DNA from: Gaetbulibacter_A aestuarii
GTDB taxonomy: Bacteria; Bacteroidota; Bacteroidia; Flavobacteriales; Flavobacteriaceae
DNA length: 64,000 nucleotides
Assembly (NCBI RefSeq): GCF_039537665.1
Contig: NZ_BAABAY010000002.1
Span: 617,802 to 681,801, forward strand
Reading direction: 5' to 3'
The notes under the pieces were generated by a model. The model saw only the letters and a list, made by a program, of their open reading frames with translations. It ran no database searches and had not been told where the DNA came from. Of this stretch, positions 52,582-61,092 are shown piece after piece (positions within the stretch are counted from its first letter, which is position 1; each line of letters opens with the position of its first letter). The translations under genes and the position numbers were made by a program.

Positions 52582-52914
52582 ATGATTATTGATCAAAAAG
52601 ATAATACGTCTATTATCACTCAGGAAAAAGCGACTATTATTGAATTGGTGAAAAAATTACAATCGCTTTATCCAAAATTCAAAGGCAATAATATTGTTAT
52701 ATCTTTAACCTCATTGCGGCCATTGATTTTGGAGGATATCCTTGAATTTTTACAATTATCGAATCAACACCGAAAATCTAAACATTCCTTTGTTATAGTA
52801 ACCGATAAAATAGATTTGAATACGGTGCCCGACGAACTCATTGTAGTTCCAACGATGCAGGAGGCTTTTGATATTATTGAAATGGAAGAAATGGAACGTG
52901 ACCTTGGATTCTAA
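52582..52914 (+). CDS. Small STAS-like protein upstream of rnz
   Basis: The 110-residue protein has alternating strand-helix segments (NNIVISLTSLRPLILEDILEFLQLS, HSFVIVTDKIDLNTVPDELIVVPTMQEAFDIIEMEEMERDLGF) that resemble a STAS or anti-sigma-antagonist fold. No phosphorylatable Ser-Asp motif is evident, so the resemblance is to the fold only. It sits between pyrB and rnz on the same strand, 7 nt after pyrB and 48 nt before rnz. The function is unknown. Confidence 0.7.
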   Translation: MIIDQKDNTSIITQEKATIIELVKKLQSLYPKFKGNNIVISLTSLRPLILEDILEFLQLSNQHRKSKHSFVIVTDKIDLNTVPDELIVVPTMQEAFDIIEMEEMERDLGF

Positions 52915-52962
52915 AAAATTAATTTTTACGAGAATTCAAAAATGCAACAGAGTTAAACCGAT

Positions 52963-53871
52963 ATGAAATTAACGATTTTAGGATGTTATAGTGCTACACC
53001 ACGAGCCTTGAATAATACCACGGCGCAGGTTTTGGAAATGAACAACCACATGTTTTTAATTGATTGTGGTGAAGGTACTCAGGTAGAACTCCGACGTCAT
53101 AAAATAAAATTTAATCGCATAAAGCATATTTTTATCTCCCATCTGCACGGCGATCATTTTTTTGGGCTGGTAGGTTTAATTTCAACGTTTAGATTATTAA
53201 CCAGAGAGGCCGATCTTCATATTTATGGTCCAAAAGGCATCAAAGAGGTGGTAACCCTACAAATGCGTTTGGCTGATTCGTGGACGAATTATAACCTGTA
53301 TTTCCATGAATTGACCTCAAAAGAATCTGAACTCATTTTTGAAGACGACAAGGTTCAGGTTTACACCATTCCATTAGAACATCGCGTTTATGCCAATGGA
53401 TACCTTTTTAAAGAAAAACCAGGTGATAGAAAACTAGATGTAAAAGCGGCTAAAAGCGCCAATATCAATAAAGCCTATTTTAAAAAACTGAAACAGGGTT
53501 TTGATGTGGAAAATGAGGATGGGGAAATCATACCGAATACTTCAGTAACATTAGACCCTAAAAAACCAAAATCATATGCCTTTTGTAGCGATACGGTTTA
53601 CAAGGAAACTATTGTTCCGATAATTGAAGGGGTAGATGTATTGTACCACGAATCAACTTTTTTAGATAAACACGAGCATTTGGCGGAAAAAACCAAACAT
53701 TCTACCGCAACACAAGCGGCTAAAATCGCTAAAAGCGCACATGTAGGGACCTTACTCCTTGGGCATTATTCAACACGTTATGATTCTATTGATCTCTTTA
53801 AAAAAGAAGCAGAAACGGTATTTAAATCCGTAAAACTCAGTAAAGACGGGAGAGTTTTTAATTTCTCTTAA
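52963..53871 (+). CDS. rnz: Ribonuclease Z (tRNA 3' endonuclease)
   Basis: The 302-residue MBL-fold enzyme has the zinc motif SHLHGDHFFGLVG near 60-72, the preceding DCGEGTQVELR, the AFCSDT metal Asp near 206, HESTF and the final HYSTRY. RNase Z cuts precursor tRNA after the discriminator base. The 3' end overlaps the convergent 139-residue gene by 14 bases. Confidence 0.96.
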   Translation: MKLTILGCYSATPRALNNTTAQVLEMNNHMFLIDCGEGTQVELRRHKIKFNRIKHIFISHLHGDHFFGLVGLISTFRLLTREADLHIYGPKGIKEVVTLQMRLADSWTNYNLYFHELTSKESELIFEDDKVQVYTIPLEHRVYANGYLFKEKPGDRKLDVKAAKSANINKAYFKKLKQGFDVENEDGEIIPNTSVTLDPKKPKSYAFCSDTVYKETIVPIIEGVDVLYHESTFLDKHEHLAEKTKHSTATQAAKIAKSAHVGTLLLGHYSTRYDSIDLFKKEAETVFKSVKLSKDGRVFNFS

Positions 53872-54277
53872 GAACTTCTAAATCCAGCATCCAGGAAATA
53901 GCTTCATTAAGATTATTGCATAGTTTCATGGGCTTTTTGTAAAATCGTTCTTCAATTTCGGCATTGATGGCATTGGAATAGCTATAATAAACAATGGCAC
54001 TGGCAGCGATAATATTATATTGTTTATCTACCCGGGCCCAATAATGAGGATTAACAGAATAGGAGTTTACCCGGTTGGGAATGTAACCTATACGAGAATC
54101 TTCACCATAATATTTAAAAAGTTCGCTTATTACAGCCTGGATTTTATCCCAATCAAAATGGATGCCTTCATTTAATTCAGACACAAAAAAAAGATCACAT
54201 AAATAAAATGTTCCAAACGACATTTTAATCACATGCGGTTTTAAATGCTCAAAATATTCTGAATCTTCAAATTTCAT
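53858..54277 (-). CDS. Conserved-looking small protein, unknown (SpoIIAA/STAS-like shape)
   Basis: The 139-residue protein is soluble and mixed alpha/beta: MSFGTFYLCDLFFVSELNEGIHFDWDK, ARVDKQYNIIAASAIVYYSYSNAINAEIEERFYKKPMKLCNNLNEAISWMLD. The final helix preceded by a short strand and an edge-strand DKQYNIIAASAIVY suggest a STAS-like fold, but this is weak. It overlaps the end of rnz by 14 nt on the opposite strand. Confidence 0.6.
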   Translation of the reverse strand: MKFEDSEYFEHLKPHVIKMSFGTFYLCDLFFVSELNEGIHFDWDKIQAVISELFKYYGEDSRIGYIPNRVNSYSVNPHYWARVDKQYNIIAASAIVYYSYSNAINAEIEERFYKKPMKLCNNLNEAISWMLDLEVLKRN

Positions 54278-54370
54278 AGTAACTTTGTTGGAGATTGTAT
54301 TTGGTTTACAAAAATCTATGTTTAGAAGTAGATACGAATAGCAGCCAAAAAAAGATTATGAAAAAGACCT

Positions 54371-55018
54371 ATGGAAAACGATTTAAGTAATTATAGAAAA
54401 GTATACGATAAAGGAACTCTGGAACTCAGTGAAGTGCCTGAAAATCCTCTGGAATTATTTCAGAAATGGTTTTACGAAGTAGATGCTCACTTTAACGGTG
54501 AAGAAACAAATGCTATGACAATTTCTACTTTGGGTTTGGATGGTTATCCAAAAAGCAGAGTGGTTTTGTTAAAACGATTTACAGAGGAAGGCTTCATTTT
54601 TTTCACTAATTATGAAAGTGAGAAAGGAAAGGCAATTGCTGCTAATCCCAACGTGTGTTTATCTTTTTTCTGGGAAAAAGCGGAGCGGCAGGTTATAATT
54701 AAAGGTAAGGCCGAAAAAATAGCTGATAATTTAAGTGACGGATATTTTGAATCACGCCCAAGAGGAAGCCAGTTAGGAGCCATAGTATCAAATCAAAGTG
54801 CGGTGATAGAAAGTAGGGAAGACCTTGAGAAGAAATTAGAAGCATTAGAAAAAGAATATAAAGGAAGCGAAATTCCAAGGCCAAAATTCTGGGGTGGTTT
54901 TATCGTAAAACCGGTGGAAATAGAATTTTGGCAAGGTCGCCCTAACAGATTACATGACCGGATAAGATATAAATTAAATGATGACTATTTTTGGAAGATA
55001 GATAGGCTTTCACCGTAA
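54371..55018 (+). CDS. pdxH: Pyridoxamine 5'-phosphate oxidase
   Basis: The 215-residue flavoenzyme has the N-terminal LSNYRKVYDKGTL, the FMN-binding SRVVLLKRFTEEGFIFFTNYESEKG near 61-85, LSFFWEKAERQVIIKG near 97-112 and the C-terminal PVEIEFWQGRPNRLHDRIRY near 178-197. It oxidises PNP or PMP to pyridoxal 5'-phosphate. A TAACTTTG -7-like box (54280-54287) lies 83 nt upstream. Confidence 0.97.
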   Translation: MENDLSNYRKVYDKGTLELSEVPENPLELFQKWFYEVDAHFNGEETNAMTISTLGLDGYPKSRVVLLKRFTEEGFIFFTNYESEKGKAIAANPNVCLSFFWEKAERQVIIKGKAEKIADNLSDGYFESRPRGSQLGAIVSNQSAVIESREDLEKKLEALEKEYKGSEIPRPKFWGGFIVKPVEIEFWQGRPNRLHDRIRYKLNDDYFWKIDRLSP

Positions 55019-55139
55019 ATATATGTTATTCAGCCTACAAATCATTTTTAAAATATCGATGAAAAGCATAAAAATCGGATAAAATGCATCTCTTTATCGA
55101 TTTTATCGTCAAATAATTCTTTTTTTTCTAAGTAGATAT

Positions 55140-55147
55140 TAACTTTG
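55140..55147 (+). promoter_or_regulatory. -7 box of the CAP-domain gene
   Basis: TAACTTTG fits TAnnTTTG, 25 nt before the ATG at 55173. Confidence 0.55.
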
Positions 55148-55172
55148 AGTGCGACCCAAAAAATACCTACTT

Positions 55173-55664
55173 ATGAAGCTAGTAAAACTCTCCTTATTAA
55201 TAGCAATTACAATTTCGGGGTTTTCTTGTTCTACAGATAGTTTGGAAGCTGCTCCTAACACCTTAGAACTAAAAACAACGGTTGTAAAAACGAAACCCAT
55301 TGAGGTTGAAACGTTAAACCTGATCAATGAGTACCGTACTTCTAAAGGTTTAAGCCCTTTAAATAATATGAACATTATTAAGTCAGTAGCAGAAACGCAT
55401 ACTGATTATATGGTTGAAATCAATCAGGTTAATCATGATAATTTTTATGAGCGCAGTGCGTATTTAAAAGAAAACGCCGGAGCCACGAACGTTTCGGAAA
55501 ATGTGGCCTACGGTTATACCTCGGCACAATCCCTGGTAAATGCCTGGGTAAATAGTGACTCACACCGAGCGAATATCGAAGGTGATTTTACGGATTTCGA
55601 TATATCGGCAGAGCAAAATAGTGAAGGTAAGTGGTATTACACCAATATATTTATAAAAAAATAA
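55173..55664 (+). CDS. CAP-domain (SCP/PR1-like) lipoprotein
   Basis: The start is set at 55173, since MKLVKLSLLIAITISGFSC is a clean lipoprotein signal (Cys19); the ORF reaches back to 55149 but includes promoter-side sequence. The 163-residue product has a CAP domain with NLINEYRTSKGLSPL, HTDYMVE, NHDNFYER, ENVAYGY and NAWVNSDSHRANIEG. The two conserved His residues (in NHDNF and DSHR) form the CAP cavity. CAP proteins are secreted; some bind lipids or metals. The role is unknown. Confidence 0.85.
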   Translation: MKLVKLSLLIAITISGFSCSTDSLEAAPNTLELKTTVVKTKPIEVETLNLINEYRTSKGLSPLNNMNIIKSVAETHTDYMVEINQVNHDNFYERSAYLKENAGATNVSENVAYGYTSAQSLVNAWVNSDSHRANIEGDFTDFDISAEQNSEGKWYYTNIFIKK

Positions 55665-55990
55665 GATGCTTTTTTGATTAAAAGCACGAAAACATAACCT
55701 TTCTAATGTCGTTTAAGTAGGACGTTTTTAGGTTATTATTGATAACTTAATTGTTATTGAATTTAGCTTTAGGTATGAAATCCTCCCAAATAATTGGGAG
55801 GATTTTTGTTTTTAGACCAATTTCACAATCTAATTTAAATAACTATAAATTAAGTTATTAGGGCCAAATTGAATTGAAGCAAATAAGTTAAAATTTAGTG
55901 TTACCCCAAATGCTTTTATTTTTTATTTGTAATCCTTCAAATAATACTATACCTTTAAAGCATTAACTTAAATCAACTAATAATTATACT
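55665..55990. other. Intergenic region with one terminator, no other gene seen
   Basis: The 326-nt stretch after the CAP gene contains a strong hairpin at 55779-55808 and a weak inverted pair (ATAACCT at 55694-55700, AGGTTAT at 55730-55736). No protein-coding or RNA gene is recognised. The last 100 nt are the likely upstream region of the small zinc-ribbon gene; a TATACCTTT-like box lies near 55948. Confidence 0.6.
55779..55808 (+). terminator. Intrinsic terminator downstream of the CAP gene
   Basis: Stem AATCCTCCCAA/TTGGGAGGATT around a short AT loop, then T5. Confidence 0.85.
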
Positions 55991-56134
55991 ATGGAAGGAT
56001 ATTGTGTAAAATGTAAGGACAAAAAGGAAATCAAAAATGCCGCTGAAGTAACCATGAAAAATGGAAGAAAGGCAATGAAAGGCGTTTGTCCAACTTGCGG
56101 AACAGGAATGTTTAGAATTTTGGGTAAAGCCTAA
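55991..56134 (+). CDS. 47-residue zinc-ribbon protein (DUF5679-like)
   Basis: A 47-residue ORF begins MEGYCVKCKDKKEIKNAAEV and ends PTCGTGMFRILGKA. Two CxxC pairs (CVKC at 5-8, CPTC at 33-36) make a compact zinc ribbon. This matches the DUF5679 family as I recall it; the function is unknown. It stands alone, with a perfect terminator 8 nt after the stop. Confidence 0.85.
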   Translation: MEGYCVKCKDKKEIKNAAEVTMKNGRKAMKGVCPTCGTGMFRILGKA

Positions 56135-56142
56135 AAAAATAA

Positions 56143-56173
56143 AAAGGGAAGTTTTTAACTTCCCTTTATTTTT
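56143..56173 (+). terminator. Terminator of the zinc-ribbon gene
   Basis: Perfect 11-bp stem AAAGGGAAGTT/AACTTCCCTTT (56143-56153, 56157-56167), then ATTTTTG. Confidence 0.93.
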
Positions 56174-56202
56174 GCGTTTATCTTATTACAATTCATTAGT
56201 GT

Positions 56203-56242
56203 TTAAAAAAACGCTTTCTCTTTTAGTGGAAGCGTTTTTTTA
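56203..56242 (-). terminator. Terminator of the adhesin-SprF-OmpA operon
   Basis: A stem AAAAAAACGCTTTC/GGAAGCGTTTTTTT flanks a short loop. On the minus strand it lies 15 nt after the stop of the last OmpA gene and ends in a T run. It can also serve the plus strand. Confidence 0.88.
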
Positions 56243-56256
56243 TACCTAATTCTTTA

Positions 56257-58248
56257 TTATTCCATTTTAATAATAATGAATTGAGTACGTCTGTTAAGTT
56301 GATGTTGTGCTTCGGTACAGCGAATTTTACCATTACAATTGTTTACTAATCTGGTTTCACCGTAACCTTTATAACTTTCAATACGATCTGGAGTCACGCC
56401 ATTTTTAATCAAGTAATCATACGTAGCTTGAGCACGCTCCTCAGAGAGAATTTGATTGTATGCATCTGTTCCTCTGGAATCCGTGTGCGATTCAATTTTT
56501 ATAACCATACTTGGGTAAACATTCATCAACAGGTTTACAATACGGTCTAATTCATTGGTACTTTCTTCGCGAATATTATATTTGTTAAAGTCGAAGTAAA
56601 TAGGATATAATTCTGTAAATGGTAATTCTTTTTGCTCTTTTTCCAGAACAAAGTTAACCTTAATTTTAGTTTCCGTTTCCGGAACACCTTTAGTTGAGAC
56701 TAATTTAAAGGCCTCCAGAAAATCCATCTTTTTTGCTGTAACATTATAATTTACCTCACGATCGATATTAATTGCGAAGTTTCCGAGACTATCAGTTACT
56801 ACCTGAGCCGACGCATTACCATCGTTATCAAAAATTTCAATTGTGGCATTAGCTAAAGGTGTTGCTTTTTTATCTGTAACAAAACCTTCTAATTTTAAAG
56901 GAAGAATCCTTTTGTAGGCATAAATATCATCTCCACCAACACCACCAGTTCTATTGGAAGCAAAATAGCCGGTAAGACCATCTGGACTCATAAAAAATGA
57001 GAAGTCATCTTTACTTGAGTTAACGGGTACACCCAGATTAAATACTTGAGTGATATTTTTATTTTTATCCAGAACAGTTCCGAATATATCAAGTAAACCT
57101 AATCCCGGGTGGCCATCGGAAGCAAAAAATAAAACGCCTTCACTATTTATAAAGGGGAAACGTTCATTTTTTGGTGTATTAACTATAGGTCCTGCGTTTA
57201 CAGGTTTTCCGTAAGTGCCGTCAGCGTTTATATCTACATAAAATATATCGCTTCCTCCATAACTTTTGAGACCATTTGAGGCGAAATAAAGTCTGGTTTC
57301 ATCAGAATTCAATGCCGGATGTGATGTTGAGTAATTTGCACTATTGAATGGTAATTCAACAATATTTGTCCATTTCCCATCAACAAACGATGCTTTATAA
57401 ATCTTTAAGTTGGTAATGCCTTCAGCATCTTCACTCAAAACCTGGTTATTAAAGCCATTTCGAGAAAAATACATGGTTTTTCCATCCTTAGTGATGCTCA
57501 GTGTACCTTCATGAAAAATCGTATTAACATCGCCTTTTATTTTATTTTTTTGGTCAACCAGAGAATCAGAAATGCTATTGGTAACATAAATATCCAGGAA
57601 TGGCTCGTTGTTCCAGCCATAGATATTTTTCACAAGAACACCGCGGTCTCTAGAGGAAGCAAAATAAACTTTTCCATTATTATCTATAGCGCCAAAATCA
57701 CTGAATTTAGAATTCAGACCTACGGGTTTTAAAAAATATTTTTGTTTGGCATTAAAAATAACGTTTAAAAAATCTTTATCATTTTCTAGATGCGTATCGT
57801 TTACAAAACCGCCGGCCTTTTTAAAGCGACGCATATTTTGTCGGTAGCCTTTATAATTTTCTACACCGCGTAAGGCTTGAGCGTAATTATAGTAGTAGGC
57901 TACAGGAATATTTTTTTGTTCAACAACCTTTTCATAATATACTACGGCACTATCCGGATTACGCATAAAGGCATAACAATCAGCTAATTGTCGTGTATTA
58001 TAATCAGCATTATAATTCTTATCTACTAATTTCTTATATGCTGTGGCAGCATCAGCAAATGCAAATTTATCGAATAGTTGATCTGCTTTTTTTTGTGCGC
58101 CATTTTGCGCAAATGAAAAATGACTTACAAACACCATAACTACCAAAAGTAACTTTAGGTGAAAATGAGATAAATCTTGAATAGTAGTACGTTTAGGCTG
58201 CTTCACAAAAAAGATATTTATTAGTTTTTTATTCCATTTTTTCCACAA
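56257..58248 (-). CDS. PorE-like OmpA-family protein (TPR, PD40 propeller, CRD, OmpA), second copy
   Basis: The 663-residue product has a signal sequence ending about residue 48 (LLLVVMVFVSHFSFAQ) after an unusually long charged stretch. It then has TPR-like repeats (50-160), PD40/WD40-like propeller repeats (170-455, e.g. LYFASNGLKSYGGSDIFYVD), a carboxypeptidase-regulatory-like domain (462-545) and a C-terminal OmpA peptidoglycan-binding domain (IYFDFNKYNIREE, then SHTDSRGTDAYN). This is the PorE layout of T9SS. Its start overlaps the stop of the upstream paralogue by 20 nt. Confidence 0.85.
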   Translation of the reverse strand: MWKKWNKKLINIFFVKQPKRTTIQDLSHFHLKLLLVVMVFVSHFSFAQNGAQKKADQLFDKFAFADAATAYKKLVDKNYNADYNTRQLADCYAFMRNPDSAVVYYEKVVEQKNIPVAYYYNYAQALRGVENYKGYRQNMRRFKKAGGFVNDTHLENDKDFLNVIFNAKQKYFLKPVGLNSKFSDFGAIDNNGKVYFASSRDRGVLVKNIYGWNNEPFLDIYVTNSISDSLVDQKNKIKGDVNTIFHEGTLSITKDGKTMYFSRNGFNNQVLSEDAEGITNLKIYKASFVDGKWTNIVELPFNSANYSTSHPALNSDETRLYFASNGLKSYGGSDIFYVDINADGTYGKPVNAGPIVNTPKNERFPFINSEGVLFFASDGHPGLGLLDIFGTVLDKNKNITQVFNLGVPVNSSKDDFSFFMSPDGLTGYFASNRTGGVGGDDIYAYKRILPLKLEGFVTDKKATPLANATIEIFDNDGNASAQVVTDSLGNFAINIDREVNYNVTAKKMDFLEAFKLVSTKGVPETETKIKVNFVLEKEQKELPFTELYPIYFDFNKYNIREESTNELDRIVNLLMNVYPSMVIKIESHTDSRGTDAYNQILSEERAQATYDYLIKNGVTPDRIESYKGYGETRLVNNCNGKIRCTEAQHQLNRRTQFIIIKME

Positions 58249-60151
58249 TGAACTTTGTGCGACGATTTAATTGATATTGTTCTTCTTTACAATTTTTATC
58301 ATCGCCACAATCCATGGTAATTAATTTGCGTTCACCAAACCCTTTATGAGAGGTAATTCGAGCAGGATCAATACCATTCGAAATTAAATATTCATAAGTA
58401 GAATTAGCACGATCTACAGATAATTTATCGTTGTAAGATTCCGTACCTCGAGGATCGGTATACGATTCAATGCGAATCACCATATCAGGATATTTATTGG
58501 TCATCAGATCAACAATTTTATCCAATTCTTTCGCCGCATCCGGACGAATATTAAATTTATCGAAGTCGAAATAAATCGTATTGAGTTCGGCCAATTTTAC
58601 TACGTTTGGCTTTGGATTCAATAATAAATTAGCGCGAATGCTAGTAAGCTCCGTTTGAATATTTTTTGATGTGAATGTTCTATAATCGTCAATATATTTA
58701 TCCTGATTAGCAACGATTTTATAGTCTTGATTACGATCAATATTGATTTGATAATAACCTTTTTCATCCGTTTCCATATAGGCTACCTGTTCACCTTTAT
58801 CGTTGAACAAGGTTATCCTTGCAAACGGAATAGGTTTGGTATTAATAGCATCAGTTACCACGCCCTCAACATGTAATTCAGGTTCTCTATGGTAGGCGTA
58901 AATATCATCACTACCACGACCGTTTTTTCTATTTGAAGCGAAATAACCTGTAATACCGTTGGGATTCATAAAAAATGAAAAATCGTCCATGCTTGAGTTT
59001 ACCGGCGTTCCCAGGTTTATGATGCTGGCTATCTCATCTTCATTTTCTCCTTTTATGGTAGCGAAAATATCCAGTAAACCCAGACCCACATGGCCATCGG
59101 AAGAAAAGAATAAAACACCTTCGTTATTAATAAATGGAAATCCTTCGGCGTTTGGTGTATTAACAATAGGACCAACATTGGTTACATTGGAAAGGGTTCC
59201 ATCCGGATTGATATCACAATACCAGATATCAGAACCTCCCAGTGTTCCTTTTCTATCAGAGGCAAAATATAGTCGTGTATCATCGTTGTTTAATGCCGGA
59301 TGTTGCGTCGAAAAGCTATTGCCATTTATAGAAAGATCTTCAATATTTGTCCACTTGCCATCAACTAAATGAGCGCGGTAGATTTTCATATTGGTGAGTC
59401 CTTTTCGGTCTTTCGTTTCTATATCTTCATTGAAGTTGTTTCTGGAAAAATACATGGTTTGACCATCTTTTGTAATGGTTACGGGACCATCATGGTAAAC
59501 GGAATTAACATCACCAGGAAGCTTATTATTGTAATCCACGTTTTTCTTAGATTTTGCGTCGGTTACATAAACATCTAGAAAGGGTTGTTCATTCCAGCCA
59601 TAAAGTCTTTTGATGCCTAAACCCTCATCACGTGAGGAGGTAAAATATACCTTTCCGTTTTGTTCGAAAGCTCCAAAATCACTGAATTTCGAGTTGAAAT
59701 ACACGCGATCCAAAAAATATTGTTGCTTGGCGGTAAAGATGGAAGAAATAAAATTTGCATCTTTCGAGAAATCATTCTTATTGACCACGCCTCCTGAATC
59801 CTTGTAACGTTTTAACCATTCCTCAGATTCATCATATTTTTTTAAACCACGTAGGGCCTGGGCATATTTGTAGTAATACTCAATAGGAACATGCTCCTGT
59901 TTTACAACGGTTTTATAATAACGCGCTGCATTTCTGGGGTCCCTCAAAAAGGTATAGCAATCGGCTAATTGCCTCATGGCATAATCCTTATTGTAATTAT
60001 TTTGAACAAGTTCCTGGTATACCTTCGCAGCTTTAACAAATGAAAATTTATTAAATAAAGTATCTGCGCGGCGTTGCTTTCCCTGTTGAGAGAACGCCGT
60101 GAAACTTATCAGAATCACAATGCAAAAAAGCTTAAAATCTTTAAATTTCAT
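58229..60151 (-). CDS. PorE-like OmpA-family protein (TPR, PD40 propeller, CRD, OmpA), first copy
   Basis: The 640-residue product has a signal peptide (1-22, ending FSQ), TPR-like region (25-150), PD40 propeller repeats (160-440, e.g. LYFASDRKGTLGGSDIWYCD, GYFASNRKNGRGSDDIYAYH), CRD-like domain (447-535) and a C-terminal OmpA domain (IYFDFDKFNIRPDAAKE, SYTDPRGTESYND). It is clearly a tandem paralogue of the next gene, with the same domain order and many shared phrases. It follows the PorP/SprF gene by 12 nt. Such proteins probably anchor the outer-membrane adhesin export complex to peptidoglycan. Confidence 0.87.
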   Translation of the reverse strand: MKFKDFKLFCIVILISFTAFSQQGKQRRADTLFNKFSFVKAAKVYQELVQNNYNKDYAMRQLADCYTFLRDPRNAARYYKTVVKQEHVPIEYYYKYAQALRGLKKYDESEEWLKRYKDSGGVVNKNDFSKDANFISSIFTAKQQYFLDRVYFNSKFSDFGAFEQNGKVYFTSSRDEGLGIKRLYGWNEQPFLDVYVTDAKSKKNVDYNNKLPGDVNSVYHDGPVTITKDGQTMYFSRNNFNEDIETKDRKGLTNMKIYRAHLVDGKWTNIEDLSINGNSFSTQHPALNNDDTRLYFASDRKGTLGGSDIWYCDINPDGTLSNVTNVGPIVNTPNAEGFPFINNEGVLFFSSDGHVGLGLLDIFATIKGENEDEIASIINLGTPVNSSMDDFSFFMNPNGITGYFASNRKNGRGSDDIYAYHREPELHVEGVVTDAINTKPIPFARITLFNDKGEQVAYMETDEKGYYQINIDRNQDYKIVANQDKYIDDYRTFTSKNIQTELTSIRANLLLNPKPNVVKLAELNTIYFDFDKFNIRPDAAKELDKIVDLMTNKYPDMVIRIESYTDPRGTESYNDKLSVDRANSTYEYLISNGIDPARITSHKGFGERKLITMDCGDDKNCKEEQYQLNRRTKFIVEKME

Positions 60152-60163
60152 GATACCTATTTT

Positions 60164-61084
60164 TTAAAAATAGCGCGGTGACTTCAATTTAGAATTCATA
60201 AACTTGAATTCGAAAATAACTAATACTTCATGCGTCCCTGAGGTAAATCTGGCAATTGGAGATATGGGTTTTTCATAAGCATAACCAACACGTAATTGGC
60301 GCGAAATTTGGAAATCAACAATACCGCCGATGGCCTCAGCTTGATAATTTATTCGATATGAGGCACCAATCCAAAATTTTTCGTAGAACAAAAAGTTCGC
60401 CGTTAAATCGTATGAAAGCGGAGCACCATTGGTTACTTTGACAAGCGTGGTAGGTTTGAATTTAGTATTTTCACTAATATCCAAAACACCACCTACAGTT
60501 AGATAATAACTGATACGATCTATAGCTTCAAAACCATTTTTAGTGTTTTTATCCGTATTTAGAATACGTGGAGCGGATAGTCCGGCATAAATTCGGTTTG
60601 TGGTGTAGTAAATTCCAAGGCCAACATTAGGAGACCAACGGTTTTCAATACCATAAATCGTGGGATCGAAACTTTCGTAATTACGAAAATCATCGTCCAG
60701 ACTATATTGAGTAAAACCACCTTTAATACCGAAAGCCAGTTTTCCTTCCTGACCTGCTGGAATAGCATATGAAAAATCGCCATATAAATAGGTGAAATTT
60801 TCAGGACCAAGATCATCTTCAATAAATGACAATCCTACACCAACACGATCATTTCGGGTAGGCGAGTGGATGGATAAGGTTTGGGTAATAGGGCCACCTT
60901 TAAATCCAACCCACTGACTTCTATGAAGTCCGATAATACTTAGGGCTTCCCTACTTCCTGCATATGCAGGGTTAATAGAAATCGTATTGTACATGTATTG
61001 CGTAAACTGTGGCATTTGCTGGGCAAATCCAATACCGCTTAGGAGCAATACAAAAGCAATGATGTTAAACTTAAAACTTCTCAT
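60164..61084 (-). CDS. PorP/SprF family T9SS outer-membrane protein
   Basis: The 306-residue product has a signal peptide (1-21, ending GFAQ) and a family-typical mature start: QMPQFTQYMYNTISINPAYAGSREALSIIGLHRSQWVGFKG. The remainder is a barrel of amphipathic strands, ending FEFKFMNSKLKSPRYF. PorP/SprF proteins work beside T9SS cargo with type B domains and are usually encoded next to the adhesin they help anchor. It sits 8 nt after the adhesin stop. Confidence 0.93.
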   Translation of the reverse strand: MRSFKFNIIAFVLLLSGIGFAQQMPQFTQYMYNTISINPAYAGSREALSIIGLHRSQWVGFKGGPITQTLSIHSPTRNDRVGVGLSFIEDDLGPENFTYLYGDFSYAIPAGQEGKLAFGIKGGFTQYSLDDDFRNYESFDPTIYGIENRWSPNVGLGIYYTTNRIYAGLSAPRILNTDKNTKNGFEAIDRISYYLTVGGVLDISENTKFKPTTLVKVTNGAPLSYDLTANFLFYEKFWIGASYRINYQAEAIGGIVDFQISRQLRVGYAYEKPISPIARFTSGTHEVLVIFEFKFMNSKLKSPRYF

Positions 61085-61092
61085 AGGTTAAA

